Source: Clostridium lentum
GTDB taxonomy: Bacteria; Bacillota; Clostridia; Clostridiales; Clostridiaceae
Length of the DNA: 64,000 nt
Assembly (NCBI RefSeq): GCF_014287815.1
Contig: NZ_JACOOQ010000016.1
Span: forward strand, 11,848-75,847
Direction of reading: 5' to 3'
The notes beneath the pieces were generated by a model, which did not search any database, was not told where the DNA came from, and saw nothing but the letters and a program-made list of their open reading frames with translations. The translations under genes were made by a program, and so were the position numbers. Positions 26,181 to 36,338 of this stretch are shown piece by piece; the first letter of the stretch is position 1; each line of letters starts with the position of its first letter.

Positions 26181-26783
26181 ATGAGCGAGTTAAATGATAA
26201 GCAATTATTGATATATGAATTTTTAAAAGATTTTACAAGCGAAAAAGGATATCCACCGACTGTTAGGGAAATATGTAAGGCTGTTGGACTTAAGTCAACA
26301 TCTTCGGTTCATGGACATTTAAAGCATCTTGAAAAAGAAGGATTAATAAAAAGAGATCCTACAAAACCTAGAGCATTAGAAATAGTTGATTCTGTTGTTA
26401 AGAAAGAAATGATCAATGTACCAATTATCGGAAGAGTAACTGCTGGACTTCCTATACTAGCTAATGAAAATATCGAGGATTCTTTTCCACTACCATTAGA
26501 TTACGTTAAGCATAATAATGATTTATTTATGCTTAAAATAAGTGGTAGTAGTATGATTAAAGCAGGTATACTTGATGGAGATTTTGCGATAATTGAAAGA
26601 ACTCAAACTGCATCTAATGGTGATAAGATTGTTGCCTTAATAGAAAATGAAGCAACACTTAAAACATTCTATAGAGAAAATGATCATATACGATTGCAGC
26701 CAGAAAATGATGAGATGGAACCAATTATAGTTGATAATTGCAGTATACTTGGTAAGCTTATAGGTATATATAGAACATATTAA
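26181..26783 (+). CDS. lexA: SOS repressor LexA
   Basis: 200-aa LexA. The N-terminal winged helix-turn-helix (about 1-70) has [15 protein letters not shown] and [19 protein letters not shown]. The C-terminal S24 autoprotease domain has the scissile bond Ala88-Gly89 in RVTAGLP, catalytic Ser124 in SGSSM and Lys161 in EATLKTF. RecA filaments stimulate its self-cleavage, which frees operators such as those at recA and at its own promoter. GTGAGGTG precedes ATG 26181. Neighbours are the acidic Cys-cluster gene (divergent) and ynbB (convergent, sharing a terminator). Nothing in the sequence is unusual. Confidence 0.96.
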   Translation: MSELNDKQLLIYEFLKDFTSEKGYPPTVREICKAVGLKSTSSVHGHLKHLEKEGLIKRDPTKPRALEIVDSVVKKEMINVPIIGRVTAGLPILANENIEDSFPLPLDYVKHNNDLFMLKISGSSMIKAGILDGDFAIIERTQTASNGDKIVALIENEATLKTFYRENDHIRLQPENDEMEPIIVDNCSILGKLIGIYRTY

Positions 26784-26816
26784 AAAAGAGAACCCCATTT
26801 AAGTTCTCTTTTTTAA
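26780..26816. terminator. Bidirectional terminator, lexA / ynbB
   Basis: TTAAAAAAGAGAAC (26780-26793) / exact complement (26803-26816), 9-nt loop. It begins at the lexA stop codon and serves both convergent genes. Confidence 0.88.
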
Positions 26817-26825
26817 TACTTAAAA

Positions 26826-28103
26826 TTATATTATGTTATTTAAAGCTAATAATACACCTATTTTTGCATGATCAAATGTTAATCCACCTTGTAAATATGC
26901 AATATAAGGCTCCCTAATTGGTGCATCAGCAGATAATTCTATTGAAGAACCTTGAATAAATGCTCCTGCTGCCATAATTACCTCATCTGTATATCCAGGC
27001 ATTGCCCATGGTTCACATTCAACAAATGAATCAATTGGTGAACCTTTTTGAATACCCTTACAGAAGTTAATAAGGTTTTCTTTATTCCCAAATTTAATAG
27101 CTTGTATTATATCACTTCTCTTATCTGTATATTTTGGTAATACTTCAAATCCAGCAAGTTCCATAATTCTTGAGCAGAAGATTGCTCCTTTAACAGCTTC
27201 CATTGCTATATGAGGTGCTAGGAATAACCCTTGGAACAATTGTCTCATTACACCGAAAGTAGAACCACATTCTCCTCCTATTCCTGGAGTTGTTAATCTG
27301 TAGCTGGCTTGTTCAACATACTTTGATTTACCTACAATATATCCACCTGTTGGTGCAATACCACCACCAGCATTTTTAATTAATGAACCAGCAATTAAGT
27401 CAGCTCCCACATCAGTTGGCTCAATTGTATCAATAAATTCACCATAGCAGTTATCAACAAATACTACTACATCTTCTCTAATTGATTTAACTACCTTGAT
27501 TATTTCTCCTAGCTCTGATACTAAAAATGAGTTTCTCCAACCATACCCTGTACTTCTTTGAATATGTACAAGCTTTATGCTGTTATCTTCTTTTAAAACT
27601 TCTGTTATTTTTTCAACATCAAATTTTCCATTTAATAGGTCTACTTGTTTATATTTTACACCATATTCTCTAAGAGAGCCGATGTTTTCCTTATCATTGA
27701 TACCAATTATATTATGTAATGTGTCATATGGAGTGCCTGAAATACATACCATCGTATCCCCTGTTTTTAAATTACCCATTAAAGCACATCCTATGGCATG
27801 AGTTCCATTTACGAAATGTGGTCTAACTAAAGCGCTTTCTGCATTGAATACCCTTGCATATACTTTGTCTAGAGCTTCTCTTCCTATATCATCATATCCA
27901 TATCCTGATGAATTAGTAAAATGAGAATCACTTATTCTTTCTTCTTGAAAAGCATGTAAAACCTTCAATTGATTATATTCTCTTATTTCATCATAAACCT
28001 TTAATTGATCTTCAATGTCATTTAATGCTTGTTTATATAACTCAAAAACATTATGCTTTATCTTATACTTATTAACTAGTAAGTCTTCCGCTAAATTAAT
28101 CAT
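26826..28103 (-). CDS. ynbB: Methionine gamma-lyase family / aluminium-resistance protein YnbB
   Basis: 425-aa PLP-dependent enzyme of the Cys/Met metabolism fold (fold type I). It matches the family annotated as aluminium resistance protein or methionine gamma-lyase-like, the product of B. subtilis ynbB: RPHFVNGTHAIGCALMGNL near 94-112 and the PLP lysine in AGSLIKNAGGGIAPTGGYI near 240. The true substrate of the family is not well established; carbon-sulfur lyase activity is the usual assumption. It is the last gene of the mutS-mutL-miaA-hfq-ynbB strand order, an arrangement shared with Bacillus, but a hairpin after hfq suggests separate control. GGAGG precedes ATG 28103. Confidence 0.9.
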   Translation of the reverse strand: MINLAEDLLVNKYKIKHNVFELYKQALNDIEDQLKVYDEIREYNQLKVLHAFQEERISDSHFTNSSGYGYDDIGREALDKVYARVFNAESALVRPHFVNGTHAIGCALMGNLKTGDTMVCISGTPYDTLHNIIGINDKENIGSLREYGVKYKQVDLLNGKFDVEKITEVLKEDNSIKLVHIQRSTGYGWRNSFLVSELGEIIKVVKSIREDVVVFVDNCYGEFIDTIEPTDVGADLIAGSLIKNAGGGIAPTGGYIVGKSKYVEQASYRLTTPGIGGECGSTFGVMRQLFQGLFLAPHIAMEAVKGAIFCSRIMELAGFEVLPKYTDKRSDIIQAIKFGNKENLINFCKGIQKGSPIDSFVECEPWAMPGYTDEVIMAAGAFIQGSSIELSADAPIREPYIAYLQGGLTFDHAKIGVLLALNNII

Positions 28104-28173
28104 ATTTATCCTCCATTATCTTGTTACTATGACTATTATATATAATTAATTTGTAAATATAAAGTATTTATAT

Positions 28174-28201
28174 AAAAAAAGATGAAAGATTAACCTTCAT
28201 C
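28174..28201 (-). terminator. Terminator after hfq
   Basis: On the minus strand GATGAA (28201-28196) pairs with TTCATC (28186-28181), followed by T7. It overlaps the end of hfq. Confidence 0.7.
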
Positions 28202-28447
28202 TTCTTTACCATATTCATTACCCTCTGCAAATAAAATAGGCTTGTTTGGAGAAATTGTAGTTATTGCATGTTTATAAACCATCATTTGTTTACCTTCAGA
28301 ATCTAATATAACTGTAAAATTATCAAATCCTTTTACTAGTCCTTTTAGAAGAAACCCATTGGTTAAATATATAGATACTAGCATTTTGCTTTTTCTTGCA
28401 CCATTAAGAAAAATATCCTGTAAATTATTTTGTTGTTTATTCAACAT
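28190..28447 (-). CDS. hfq: RNA chaperone Hfq
   Basis: 85-aa Sm-like hexameric chaperone that pairs small RNAs with mRNAs. Sm1 motif region: [35 protein letters not shown] split over residues 7-41; Sm2 motif: [13 protein letters not shown] with the key YKHA. The C-terminal tail is short and acidic ([11 protein letters not shown]), typical of Gram-positive Hfq. Start ATG 28447 has GGAGGTGG 5-9 nt upstream; the in-frame ATG at 28459 sits directly before that ribosome site and is rejected. It follows miaA on the minus strand, the classical miaA-hfq pairing. Confidence 0.95.
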   Translation of the reverse strand: MLNKQQNNLQDIFLNGARKSKMLVSIYLTNGFLLKGLVKGFDNFTVILDSEGKQMMVYKHAITTISPNKPILFAEGNEYGKEDEG

Positions 28448-28494
28448 AACCACCTCCATAATATAGCAATATGTTAATTAAAATTATAACGCTA

Positions 28495-29421
28495 TTACCT
28501 ATTAATGTCATTAATTATTTTATTTAAAATCTCATCATCAGACATATAGTCCTTATTCAAAAATATTGCTCTTGGATCCTTTCTAAACCAAGTAAGTTGT
28601 CTTTTTGCATAATTTCTAGAACCTTGCTTAACCATCTCCTTGCTTTCTTCTAAAGTAATTAATCCATCTAAATACAATAACACTTCTTTGTAACCTATTC
28701 CTTGCATTGACTGCATAGAAGAAGTATACCCTAATTTCTTTAAATTAATACATTCAACAAGTAATCCCTTTTCATACATAATTTCTACTCTTTTATTTAT
28801 TCTCTCATAAAGCTTTGTTCTATCCATATTTAATACAAAATAATGTACATCATATTTGCTTTTATATAAATTATCACCGGCATTATATGAGCTAAAAGGC
28901 TTACCAGTAAGCTTATATACCTCTAAAGCTCTAATGACCCTTTTTCTGTTATTAGGATGAATAGACTCATAACTTATAGGATCTATTTCTTTTAACATGT
29001 TATGGACATATTCTGCTCCCTCTTTATCTATAAGTTTATTTAATTCTTCTCTATATTCATCGTCCTTTTCAGATTCTGTGAAATTCATATTACAAGTCAA
29101 AGCATTAATATATAAACCAGTCCCACCAGTAAGGATAGGAAGTTTTCCTCTTCTTAATATGTCTTCTATAGCTTTTTCTGCCCTCTCCTTATAATCTGCA
29201 ACAGAAAAAGCTATATCTGGTGAAACTACATCTAACATATGATGTTTTACTCCCAGCATTTCTTCTTCTTTTATTTTAGCTGAACCTATATCCATGCCTT
29301 TATAAATCTGCATAGAATCAGTAGAAATTATTTCACCATTCAAGGCTTTTGCCAGTCTAATTGATAGTTCTGTTTTACCTACTGCTGTTGGACCAGCTAG
29401 CACTAAGATTTTATCTTTCAT
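28495..29421 (-). CDS. miaA: tRNA dimethylallyltransferase MiaA
   Basis: 308-aa enzyme that adds a dimethylallyl group to N6 of A37 in tRNAs reading codons that start with U; the product is the substrate for MiaB. P-loop [15 protein letters not shown] at 9-23, the tRNA-binding [15 protein letters not shown] at 35-49, and [11 protein letters not shown] (about 100-110) are all family marks. The C-terminal ARQ-like segment [11 protein letters not shown] is present. It lies 12 nt after mutL on the same strand and just before hfq, so it is part of the mutSL-miaA-hfq transcription unit. Both steps of ms2i6A synthesis are thus encoded here, with miaB at 34851-36227. Confidence 0.95.
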   Translation of the reverse strand: MKDKILVLAGPTAVGKTELSIRLAKALNGEIISTDSMQIYKGMDIGSAKIKEEEMLGVKHHMLDVVSPDIAFSVADYKERAEKAIEDILRRGKLPILTGGTGLYINALTCNMNFTESEKDDEYREELNKLIDKEGAEYVHNMLKEIDPISYESIHPNNRKRVIRALEVYKLTGKPFSSYNAGDNLYKSKYDVHYFVLNMDRTKLYERINKRVEIMYEKGLLVECINLKKLGYTSSMQSMQGIGYKEVLLYLDGLITLEESKEMVKQGSRNYAKRQLTWFRKDPRAIFLNKDYMSDDEILNKIINDINR

Positions 29422-29433
29422 ATATTTTCCTTT

Positions 29434-31380
29434 CTAAACAATCCTTCTAAATTTTTTATCTAATTCATAATTGGTCATTTTTATAATTATTGGCCTTCCA
29501 TGTGGACAATGGAAAGGATCTTCAATATATCTTAATTGCTCAATTAGCTCTTTCATTTCTATTTCAGTAAGATAATCATTAGCTTTTACTGCAGCTCTAC
29601 AGGCCATTGAAGCAATTTTATTTATCTTAACTTCAACAGTCTTTCCACTTCCCATATTCTTTAGGTTGTCTATCATATCTAAGAACAGTTTTTTAGAGTC
29701 CAGCTTTCCTAAGAAATAAGGAACCTCTTTTAAAGAAATTGTATTGTCACCAAATTCATCGATGATAAAACCAGACTCTTCAAAAAGATTCTTATTTTCA
29801 ATATAGCATTCATAATCATCCATGGACATTTCGAGTACCATCGGGATTAATAAAGGCTGAATAATAGTATTCTTATTTTCGATATCATTTCGATATTTTT
29901 CGAATAGGATTTTTTCATGAGCTGCATGCTGATCAATTATATATAGACAATCTAAATATTCTGCCAAGATATATGTTTTATTAAATTGACCAATAACCCT
30001 TAAGTCTGCAAATTTTGCCACTGGAACTTTTTTATCCATACTCTTTTTGATTTCACTTTTTTCTTCATTAGAGTTTTCCTTATGAGAGTTGTTATATAAA
30101 ATTTCTTCCTTCTCAAAATTTTGCTCAACATATTCATCATTTTTAATGAAGTTTTTAGCCTCTTTAGCAGCTTTTAATTCATTATAGATATTCTCTTCCT
30201 TTTTAATATCATTCATAGTTACAGAACTATATATATCATTTATAGAAGGTTCCTTTAGTAAGCTGTTTTTTGTTTCAAGTAAATCTATCTGTTCTCTTTT
30301 CTCAACATTTATAAGTTCTTCTTTTAGCAATAAAGGACTTTGAATATTAACATTTAGTTGTTCTTGATGAATTGCAAAACTATTGAATACATCATTCTTC
30401 AAAGCACTATGAACAGTATCAAAAACAGCCTTAAAAATCATTCTTTCATCTTTAAATTTTATTTCTGCTTTTGTTGGGTGAATATTTACATCTATATTAT
30501 CAGCAGGAATATCAATAAACAATACAAAGAAAGGAAACTTATTTACTGTTGAGAAAGATTTAAAAGCATTTTCCACAGCAGCAACAACAGTTTTATTCTT
30601 AATATATCTATTATTTACATATATACTTTGATTATTTCTAGACCCACGTGCAATAGATTCTCTTCCAACATATCCATATATCCTAATATAACTGTCTTCA
30701 TGATTAGAGAATTCTATTATATCTTCATAAATTGTTTTACCATAAATAGTTCTAATAGTAGATGCTAAATTATTATCTCCATAAGTTAAAAGAGTCTTTT
30801 TTTTATTATTGAATAGTTTAAAAGAAATATTAGGATAAGAAAGAGCTATTCTTGTGACAATATCATTGGCAAGAGATCCTTCTCTAGATGGAGTCTTTAA
30901 AAACTTCTTTCTAGCAGGAACATTGAAGAATAGATTTCTCACTTCCATAATTGAACCATTATTCATCCCTATATCATTGATTGATAATATTTCACCAGCA
31001 GAAATGGATACTTCCTTACCAAAATTGGCATCGGCAGTCTTACTTCTAAAGTTAACCTCAGAAACAGAGGCAATAGAAGGCAGCGCTTCTCCTCTGAATC
31101 CTAAAGTATTAATATGATATATATCATCCACAGATACAATCTTTGATGTAGCATGAGGCAAGAATGCTTTCGAAATATCATCTGCATAAATTCCAGAACC
31201 ATTATCTATAACACGAATTAATTTTATTCCACCTTCTTCTATTTCAATGGTGATATTTTTAGCACCTGCATCAATGGAGTTTTCTACTAACTCTTTTACT
31301 ACTGAGGCTGGTCTCTCTACAACCTCACCAGCAGCAATTTTATTAGAAGTATGCTCATCTAATATATTTATTCTTTTCAT
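29434..31380 (-). CDS. mutL: DNA mismatch repair protein MutL
   Basis: 648-aa MutL. The GHKL ATPase domain begins INILDEHTSNKIAAGEVVERP and includes ELVENSIDAGA and DNGSGI and GFRGEALPSI. A variable linker (about 335-455) rich in Lys/Glu/Asn joins the C-terminal dimerisation domain, which has the endonuclease motif DQHAAHEKILFEKY and the zinc-associated CPHGRP. So it is a latent nicking endonuclease type MutL, as expected where mutH is absent. Two ATGs start the frame; 31380 is favoured since GAGGT is 7 nt upstream, versus 4 for 31383. It lies 14 nt after mutS on the same strand. Confidence 0.95.
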   Translation of the reverse strand: MKRINILDEHTSNKIAAGEVVERPASVVKELVENSIDAGAKNITIEIEEGGIKLIRVIDNGSGIYADDISKAFLPHATSKIVSVDDIYHINTLGFRGEALPSIASVSEVNFRSKTADANFGKEVSISAGEILSINDIGMNNGSIMEVRNLFFNVPARKKFLKTPSREGSLANDIVTRIALSYPNISFKLFNNKKKTLLTYGDNNLASTIRTIYGKTIYEDIIEFSNHEDSYIRIYGYVGRESIARGSRNNQSIYVNNRYIKNKTVVAAVENAFKSFSTVNKFPFFVLFIDIPADNIDVNIHPTKAEIKFKDERMIFKAVFDTVHSALKNDVFNSFAIHQEQLNVNIQSPLLLKEELINVEKREQIDLLETKNSLLKEPSINDIYSSVTMNDIKKEENIYNELKAAKEAKNFIKNDEYVEQNFEKEEILYNNSHKENSNEEKSEIKKSMDKKVPVAKFADLRVIGQFNKTYILAEYLDCLYIIDQHAAHEKILFEKYRNDIENKNTIIQPLLIPMVLEMSMDDYECYIENKNLFEESGFIIDEFGDNTISLKEVPYFLGKLDSKKLFLDMIDNLKNMGSGKTVEVKINKIASMACRAAVKANDYLTEIEMKELIEQLRYIEDPFHCPHGRPIIIKMTNYELDKKFRRIV

Positions 31381-31393
31381 CATAGTACCTCAC

Positions 31394-34111
31394 TTACATA
31401 TTCTTAGATTTTTGTACTATTTCAAAGAGTTTATTCATTGCAGCAAGAGGTGTCATCGTCATTATTTCAATACTAGCAATTTCTTTAAGAAAAGCTTCCT
31501 TTTCAATCATTGCAAAATCTATTTGTATTGTATCATTAGTTTCTACAGTCACTTTTTCTTCTTTTTTAGAATCTTTTTCTAAATCTACCACAGCTTCTTG
31601 TTTAGTCTCCACTACAGTTTCCTTGATTTCTTCTGCAACGTTCTCTTCGGCCATAAACTTTCTTTTGTTACTTTGTTCACTTAACAATTCATGACTTTCA
31701 TCAAAGGATTTTTCTCCTTCTAACTTATGTAGAATTTCCTTTGCTCTTTCAATAACACCTTCTGGTAACCCTGCTAGTTTAGCAACCTCAATACCATATG
31801 ATTGGTCAGCACCACCTTCCACAATTTTTCTTAGGAAAATTACTTCACCAAGTTTTTCAGTTACAGCAACTGAATAATTCTTAACCCCTTCAATAACACC
31901 TTCTAATTTAGTAAGCTCATGATAATGAGTAGCAAATAAAGTGTTACATTTTAATGTTTCCTTATTACACATATATTCTATTACTGACCAAGCGATACTT
32001 AATCCATCATATGTAGATGTTCCTCTTCCAACTTCATCTAATAAAACTAAACTCTTAGAAGTTGCATTCTTTAAGATATTTGATACTTCCCACATTTCCA
32101 CCATGAAAGTAGACTTACCACCTGCTAAGTCATCTGATGCTCCTATTCTTGTAAATATCTTATCAGAAATAGAAATATTGGCACTGTTTGCTGGAACAAA
32201 TGATCCTATTTGCGCCATTAAATTAATTAGAGCCACTTGTCTCATGTAAGTAGATTTACCAGCCATATTAGGTCCAGTAATAAGAAGAAACCTATCTTTC
32301 TTTCTATTTAAATGTGTATCATTACAAATAAATTCACCTTTATCAATTACTTTTTCTACAACAGGGTGACGTCCTTCTTTTATTTCAAAAATTCCCTCTT
32401 CGTTAATTTGTGGTTTTACATAATTATTTTCTAAGGCAATAATAGCCATAGTTGAAATTACATCTAACGATGATATTATGTTAGCAGTCTTTTTAAGTCT
32501 AGATATTTCTTTTTCTACTTTATCTCTTACTTCAACAAATAACTTATATTCTAAAGCAATAAGTTTTTCTTCAGCACCTAATATTTTTTCTTCCATAACC
32601 TTTAACTCTTCAGTAATGAATCTTTCAGCATTAGCAAGAGTTTGCTTTCTTATATAACGCCCTTCAGGAATAGTAGCATAATTTGCTTTAGATATCTCTA
32701 TATAATAACCAAATACTTTATTATAGCCAACTTTTAATGAACGGATACCAGTAAATTCTCTTTCTTTATTTTCAAGTTCAGCAATCCACTGTTTACCATT
32801 AAGCTTTGCACTTCTAAGTTCATCTACTTGGGCAGAATATCCATTATTAATTATATTTCCTTCTTTTACTGATATTGAAGGATCAGCAATAATTGCTAAG
32901 TTTAATAATTCATTTAAATCATCTAATGTATCTAATGAATTATACCATTCCTTTAGTAATGGTGCATTTAATCCATTTAAAACAGCTTTTATAGATGGCA
33001 GTTTTTGTAATGATGATTTTAATGAAACTAAATCTCTAGCATTAACATTCTTATTAGAAATCTTACCTACAATTCTTTCTATATCATAAACATCCTTAAG
33101 AGCTTCTCTAATTTCCTCATTTATATATGTGTTATTATATAATTCTTCTACAGATGTTAATCTATTTTCAATTTCATCCTTCTTTATTAATGGTTCTTCG
33201 ATCCACTTTCTTAGAGTTCTTCCTCCCATTGCAGTGGCAGTCTTATCTAAAACCCAAATAAGACTTCCCTTTTTAGTCTTATCCCTTAAGTTTTCAGTAA
33301 GTTCTAAGTTTCTTCTAGAACTACTGTCAATTGACATATAGTTTATAATGTCATATGTCTCTAAAAGATTTATATTAGATAAACTTATCTTTTGTGTTTC
33401 TAATATGTATTTTAATAATGTAGAAGAAGCTTTCTTTGCTCTCTTATCAAGATTTTTTAAATCTAAAGATGTGAATTGAGCTATCATTTCTTCATCACTA
33501 CAAGAAAAGTCATTGAAGTCCTTAATAGTAACTAAAGCGTTACTTATACCTTTAATATCATTTTCTAAGTTTTCATAAATACTCTTATCTATAAGAATTT
33601 CTTTTGGTGAAATTTTTGATATTTCATCTAGAAGGCTTGCCTTAGAAACAGTAAATGATGTTGTTTTAAATTCACCAGTGGAAATATCTGAAGAGGATAC
33701 ACCATATATGCCATCTTCTTCATAAATAGATAATATATATACATTTTTGTATTCTTCTTCAGTTGTATTTTCTATAAAAGTACCTGGTGTAATAACTTTA
33801 ATTACATCTCTTTTAACTATACCTTTAGTAGCTGCAGGATCTTCAACTTGTTCACCAATGGCAACCTTATATCCTTTATTAACTAATTTAGATATATATG
33901 AAGCTGCAGCATGGAATGGAATTCCACACATTGGTGCTCTTTCTTCCAAACCACATTCTCTACCTGTTAAAACAAGTTCTAATTCTTTCGATGCTATCTT
34001 CGCATCTTCAAAAAACATTTCATAAAAGTCACCTAATCTATAAAAAAGAATACAATCTTCATATCTTTCTTTTATTTCAACGTATTGTCTCATCATAGGC
34101 GTTAATGCCAT
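31394..34111 (-). CDS. mutS: DNA mismatch repair protein MutS
   Basis: 905-aa mismatch-recognition ATPase, sliding-clamp partner of MutL. The mismatch-binding Phe-x-Glu motif is in [14 protein letters not shown] (the FYE near residue 30). Walker [11 protein letters not shown] lies near 616-625, and the ABC-type D-loop and Walker B region [17 protein letters not shown] follows. Between the ATPase and the last 50 residues there is an acidic Lys/Glu low-complexity insert (about 800-860), longer than in E. coli MutS (853 aa). AGGAGGG precedes ATG 34111. A perfect 18-bp palindrome lies in its leader. It begins the mutS-mutL-miaA-hfq unit. Confidence 0.96.
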   Translation of the reverse strand: MALTPMMRQYVEIKERYEDCILFYRLGDFYEMFFEDAKIASKELELVLTGRECGLEERAPMCGIPFHAAASYISKLVNKGYKVAIGEQVEDPAATKGIVKRDVIKVITPGTFIENTTEEEYKNVYILSIYEEDGIYGVSSSDISTGEFKTTSFTVSKASLLDEISKISPKEILIDKSIYENLENDIKGISNALVTIKDFNDFSCSDEEMIAQFTSLDLKNLDKRAKKASSTLLKYILETQKISLSNINLLETYDIINYMSIDSSSRRNLELTENLRDKTKKGSLIWVLDKTATAMGGRTLRKWIEEPLIKKDEIENRLTSVEELYNNTYINEEIREALKDVYDIERIVGKISNKNVNARDLVSLKSSLQKLPSIKAVLNGLNAPLLKEWYNSLDTLDDLNELLNLAIIADPSISVKEGNIINNGYSAQVDELRSAKLNGKQWIAELENKEREFTGIRSLKVGYNKVFGYYIEISKANYATIPEGRYIRKQTLANAERFITEELKVMEEKILGAEEKLIALEYKLFVEVRDKVEKEISRLKKTANIISSLDVISTMAIIALENNYVKPQINEEGIFEIKEGRHPVVEKVIDKGEFICNDTHLNRKKDRFLLITGPNMAGKSTYMRQVALINLMAQIGSFVPANSANISISDKIFTRIGASDDLAGGKSTFMVEMWEVSNILKNATSKSLVLLDEVGRGTSTYDGLSIAWSVIEYMCNKETLKCNTLFATHYHELTKLEGVIEGVKNYSVAVTEKLGEVIFLRKIVEGGADQSYGIEVAKLAGLPEGVIERAKEILHKLEGEKSFDESHELLSEQSNKRKFMAEENVAEEIKETVVETKQEAVVDLEKDSKKEEKVTVETNDTIQIDFAMIEKEAFLKEIASIEIMTMTPLAAMNKLFEIVQKSKNM

Positions 34112-34133
34112 GATACATCCCTCCTAGTAATTT

Positions 34134-34151
34134 TCAAGGTATATACCTTGA
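34134..34151. promoter_or_regulatory. Perfect 18-bp palindrome in the mutS leader
   Basis: TCAAGGTATATACCTTGA reads the same on both strands. It lies 23 nt upstream of the mutS ATG, just before the ribosome site. It may be an operator or an RNA hairpin in the 5' leader. It does not resemble the LexA box. Confidence 0.5.
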
Positions 34152-34339
34152 TTTTTAGCCATTTTATAAAATAAATTATACATTATTACAAAAAAAATAT
34201 AAAGGAAATAAGACTAAACAAATTTATCTAAAATCATTGTATAATTATTCAGATACATCCTCGGATATTTGTATACAAATTGCTAATTATTCACTTATCA
34301 TTAATATTTATACATGATATTGAAATAAGTTTTACCATA

Positions 34340-34381
34340 AAATGAGCTGTTCACTAATTATTTAGTGCGACAGCCCCTTTT
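34340..34381. repeat. Composite hairpin element, copy 2 (reduced)
   Basis: Left arm AAATGAGCTGTTCACTAA (34340-34357), loop of four, right arm TTAGTGCGACAGCCCCTTTT (34362-34381). The right arm matches the arm at 13941-13960 in 19 of 20 positions. Here it lies 25 nt downstream of the holin stop, on the holin's terminator side, and may end its transcript. Confidence 0.6.
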
Positions 34382-34405
34382 AAAATTATTATATTATTGC
34401 AGTAA

Positions 34406-34666
34406 TTACTCTTTTTTACTTTCTTCTTTAATTTTATCAGCTAGTTTATCTGAAACACCTGGAATATAAGCTTTAACATTTTCTGTTGGATCATTTAATA
34501 ATCCAAGTAATAGCAAAATGCTACAGATGGATTCTATGATCCCCATAACTTTATCACTATTGATGTCTAAGCCAAATTGACATAATAAACTTACAATAAG
34601 TGCAGCTAAAGCTACTATGGTACCTCTGTTATTTAATCTAGATAAAATAGACTTCCAAACTGACAT
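34406..34666 (-). CDS. Orphan holin (phiLC3-like)
   Basis: 86-aa membrane protein: a short amphipathic start, two hydrophobic helices (about 16-32 and 41-57) and a charged C-terminal tail. The join LGLLNDPTENVKAYIPGVSDK matches the (I/L)xxDPTTKGxSDS end of phiLC3-type holins. Such proteins make membrane pores for endolysin release in phages. No phage or endolysin gene is near, so it is a solitary chromosomal holin; clostridial relatives (for example TcdE and UviB types) are used for release of proteins. GGGAG lies 8 nt before ATG 34666. It stands between miaB and mutS on the same strand as both. Confidence 0.75.
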   Translation of the reverse strand: MSVWKSILSRLNNRGTIVALAALIVSLLCQFGLDINSDKVMGIIESICSILLLLGLLNDPTENVKAYIPGVSDKLADKIKEESKKE

Positions 34667-34823
34667 AGTTCACATCTCCCTATTATTAATCTTTTAATAA
34701 CTATAAACTATACACTAAATATTATTTCTATACATCAGTAAATATTCCTTAATCTAATAAAAAAAAGAAACTATATTATATTTTAAAATACCTAATTTAA
34801 TTAAGGTATAAAATAAAATTAAA

Positions 34824-34847
34824 AAAGCTGCCACATATGGCAGCTTT
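34824..34847 (-). terminator. miaB terminator
   Basis: AAAGCTGCCA (34824-34833) / TGGCAGCTTT (34838-34847), 4-nt loop, T-rich on the minus strand. Confidence 0.85.
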
Positions 34848-34850
34848 AAA

Positions 34851-36227
34851 TTATTTAATTACTTCACCTATTAATGAGAAGTTTTGAGCTCTTGTTATTT
34901 TTACATTAACAAGTTCTCCAACATTTACATTTTCACCAGTAAAGTTAACTAATCTTCCTGTTCTAGTTCTTCCTGTAAGTTTTTCAGCATCATTTTTGCT
35001 ATTTCCTTCTACTAATACTTCAAGTATATTTCCTTCTTCAGCCTTATTTTGTGCAATTACTCTTTCATTTACTGCAGCAATTAATCTATTAAACCTATGG
35101 TGCTTATCTTCCTCACTAACTTGATTTAACATCATATCAGCTGGTGTATTGTTTCTTCTTGAATAAATGAACGTAAATGCTGAAGAATATCCTACTTCTT
35201 TAACAAGTTCTAATGTTTCTTGGAAATCTTCTTCTGTTTCACCTGGGAAACCAACAATAATATCTGTTGTTAAAGTCACTCCTGGTATTTCTTCTTTAAT
35301 TTTCTTTATTAAATCTAAATAATATTCTTTTGTGTAATGTCTATTCATTTTCTTTAATATACTATTTGATCCACTTTGTACTGGTAAATGAATTTGTTCG
35401 CATAACTTATCACATTCTTTAATAGCCATTATTACATCATGTGTAAGGTCTTTAGGATGAGATGTCATAAATCTAACTCTTTCTAATCCTTCTATTTCAT
35501 TAATCATTCTTAAAAGTTTTGCAAAATCAACTTCTTCTTCTAATCCTTTACCATATGAGTTTACATTTTGACCAAGTAAAGTTATTTCTTTATAACCTTG
35601 TGCAACAAGTTCCCTTACCTCATTTAAAATATCTTCAGGCTTTCTTGAACGTTCTCTTCCTCTTACATATGGTACTATACAATAAGTACAGAAGTTGTTG
35701 CAGCCATACATTATTGTTACGAAAGCTTTTACATTACTTTCTCTATCTATTGGAAGTCCTTCAACAATATCTGTTTCTTTATTAAATATTTCTTTTATTT
35801 GAACACCTTCAGTTTTAACTCTATTTAAGTATTCAGGGAATTTATATGCATTATGTGTACCAAATACAATATTTACATATGGGAATTTTTTTAAAATTTT
35901 ATCTGCCATACCTTCTTGCTGCATCATACATCCACATATTCCTATAATTAAATCTGGATTTTCTTTCTTTAAATGCTTAAGACTTCCTAAATTACCAAAA
36001 ACCTTATTTTCGGCATTTTCTCTTACACAACAAGTATTAAACAATATTATACCTGCGTCTTCCTTATTTTCAGTTTTTGTATATCCAACTCTTTTAAGCA
36101 TACCAGATAATTTTTCAGAATCTTCTTCATTCATTTGGCATCCCCAAGTTTCGATATAGAAGTGTTTTTTTACATTATCTTTTTCTTTAAGTTCATCTAA
36201 TATTTTAATATCAAAATTTTTACTCAT
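34851..36227 (-). CDS. miaB: tRNA-2-methylthio-N6-dimethylallyladenosine synthase MiaB
   Basis: 458-aa radical-SAM methylthiotransferase that converts i6A37 to ms2i6A37 in tRNA. N-terminal UPF0004 domain with [15 protein letters not shown] (Cys30), the Cys in [10 protein letters not shown] (66 or 67) and GICGC (98/100); radical SAM motif CNNFCTYC (Cys176, Cys180, Cys183); C-terminal TRAM domain (about 392-457). The ETWGCQMN motif separates it from RimO. ATG 36227 follows TTGGAGGA; ten more in-frame codons back to 36257 have no ribosome site. It stands alone with a terminator, downstream of the tandem-GNAT gene on the same strand. Confidence 0.95.
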   Translation of the reverse strand: MSKNFDIKILDELKEKDNVKKHFYIETWGCQMNEEDSEKLSGMLKRVGYTKTENKEDAGIILFNTCCVRENAENKVFGNLGSLKHLKKENPDLIIGICGCMMQQEGMADKILKKFPYVNIVFGTHNAYKFPEYLNRVKTEGVQIKEIFNKETDIVEGLPIDRESNVKAFVTIMYGCNNFCTYCIVPYVRGRERSRKPEDILNEVRELVAQGYKEITLLGQNVNSYGKGLEEEVDFAKLLRMINEIEGLERVRFMTSHPKDLTHDVIMAIKECDKLCEQIHLPVQSGSNSILKKMNRHYTKEYYLDLIKKIKEEIPGVTLTTDIIVGFPGETEEDFQETLELVKEVGYSSAFTFIYSRRNNTPADMMLNQVSEEDKHHRFNRLIAAVNERVIAQNKAEEGNILEVLVEGNSKNDAEKLTGRTRTGRLVNFTGENVNVGELVNVKITRAQNFSLIGEVIK

Positions 36228-36338
36228 TATTGTTCCTCCAAAATTTATATAAATCATAACGTATTATAACATAACTTTTTGCAAAAAATAAAGAGTAGGA
36301 TTTTTGGATTCTGTATACTTTTAATAAATATATTTTTG

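Noticed and set aside
34406..34666. Prophage containing the holin
   Set aside because: Flanking genes are housekeeping (mutS and miaB), with no capsid, lysin, repressor or integrase near.
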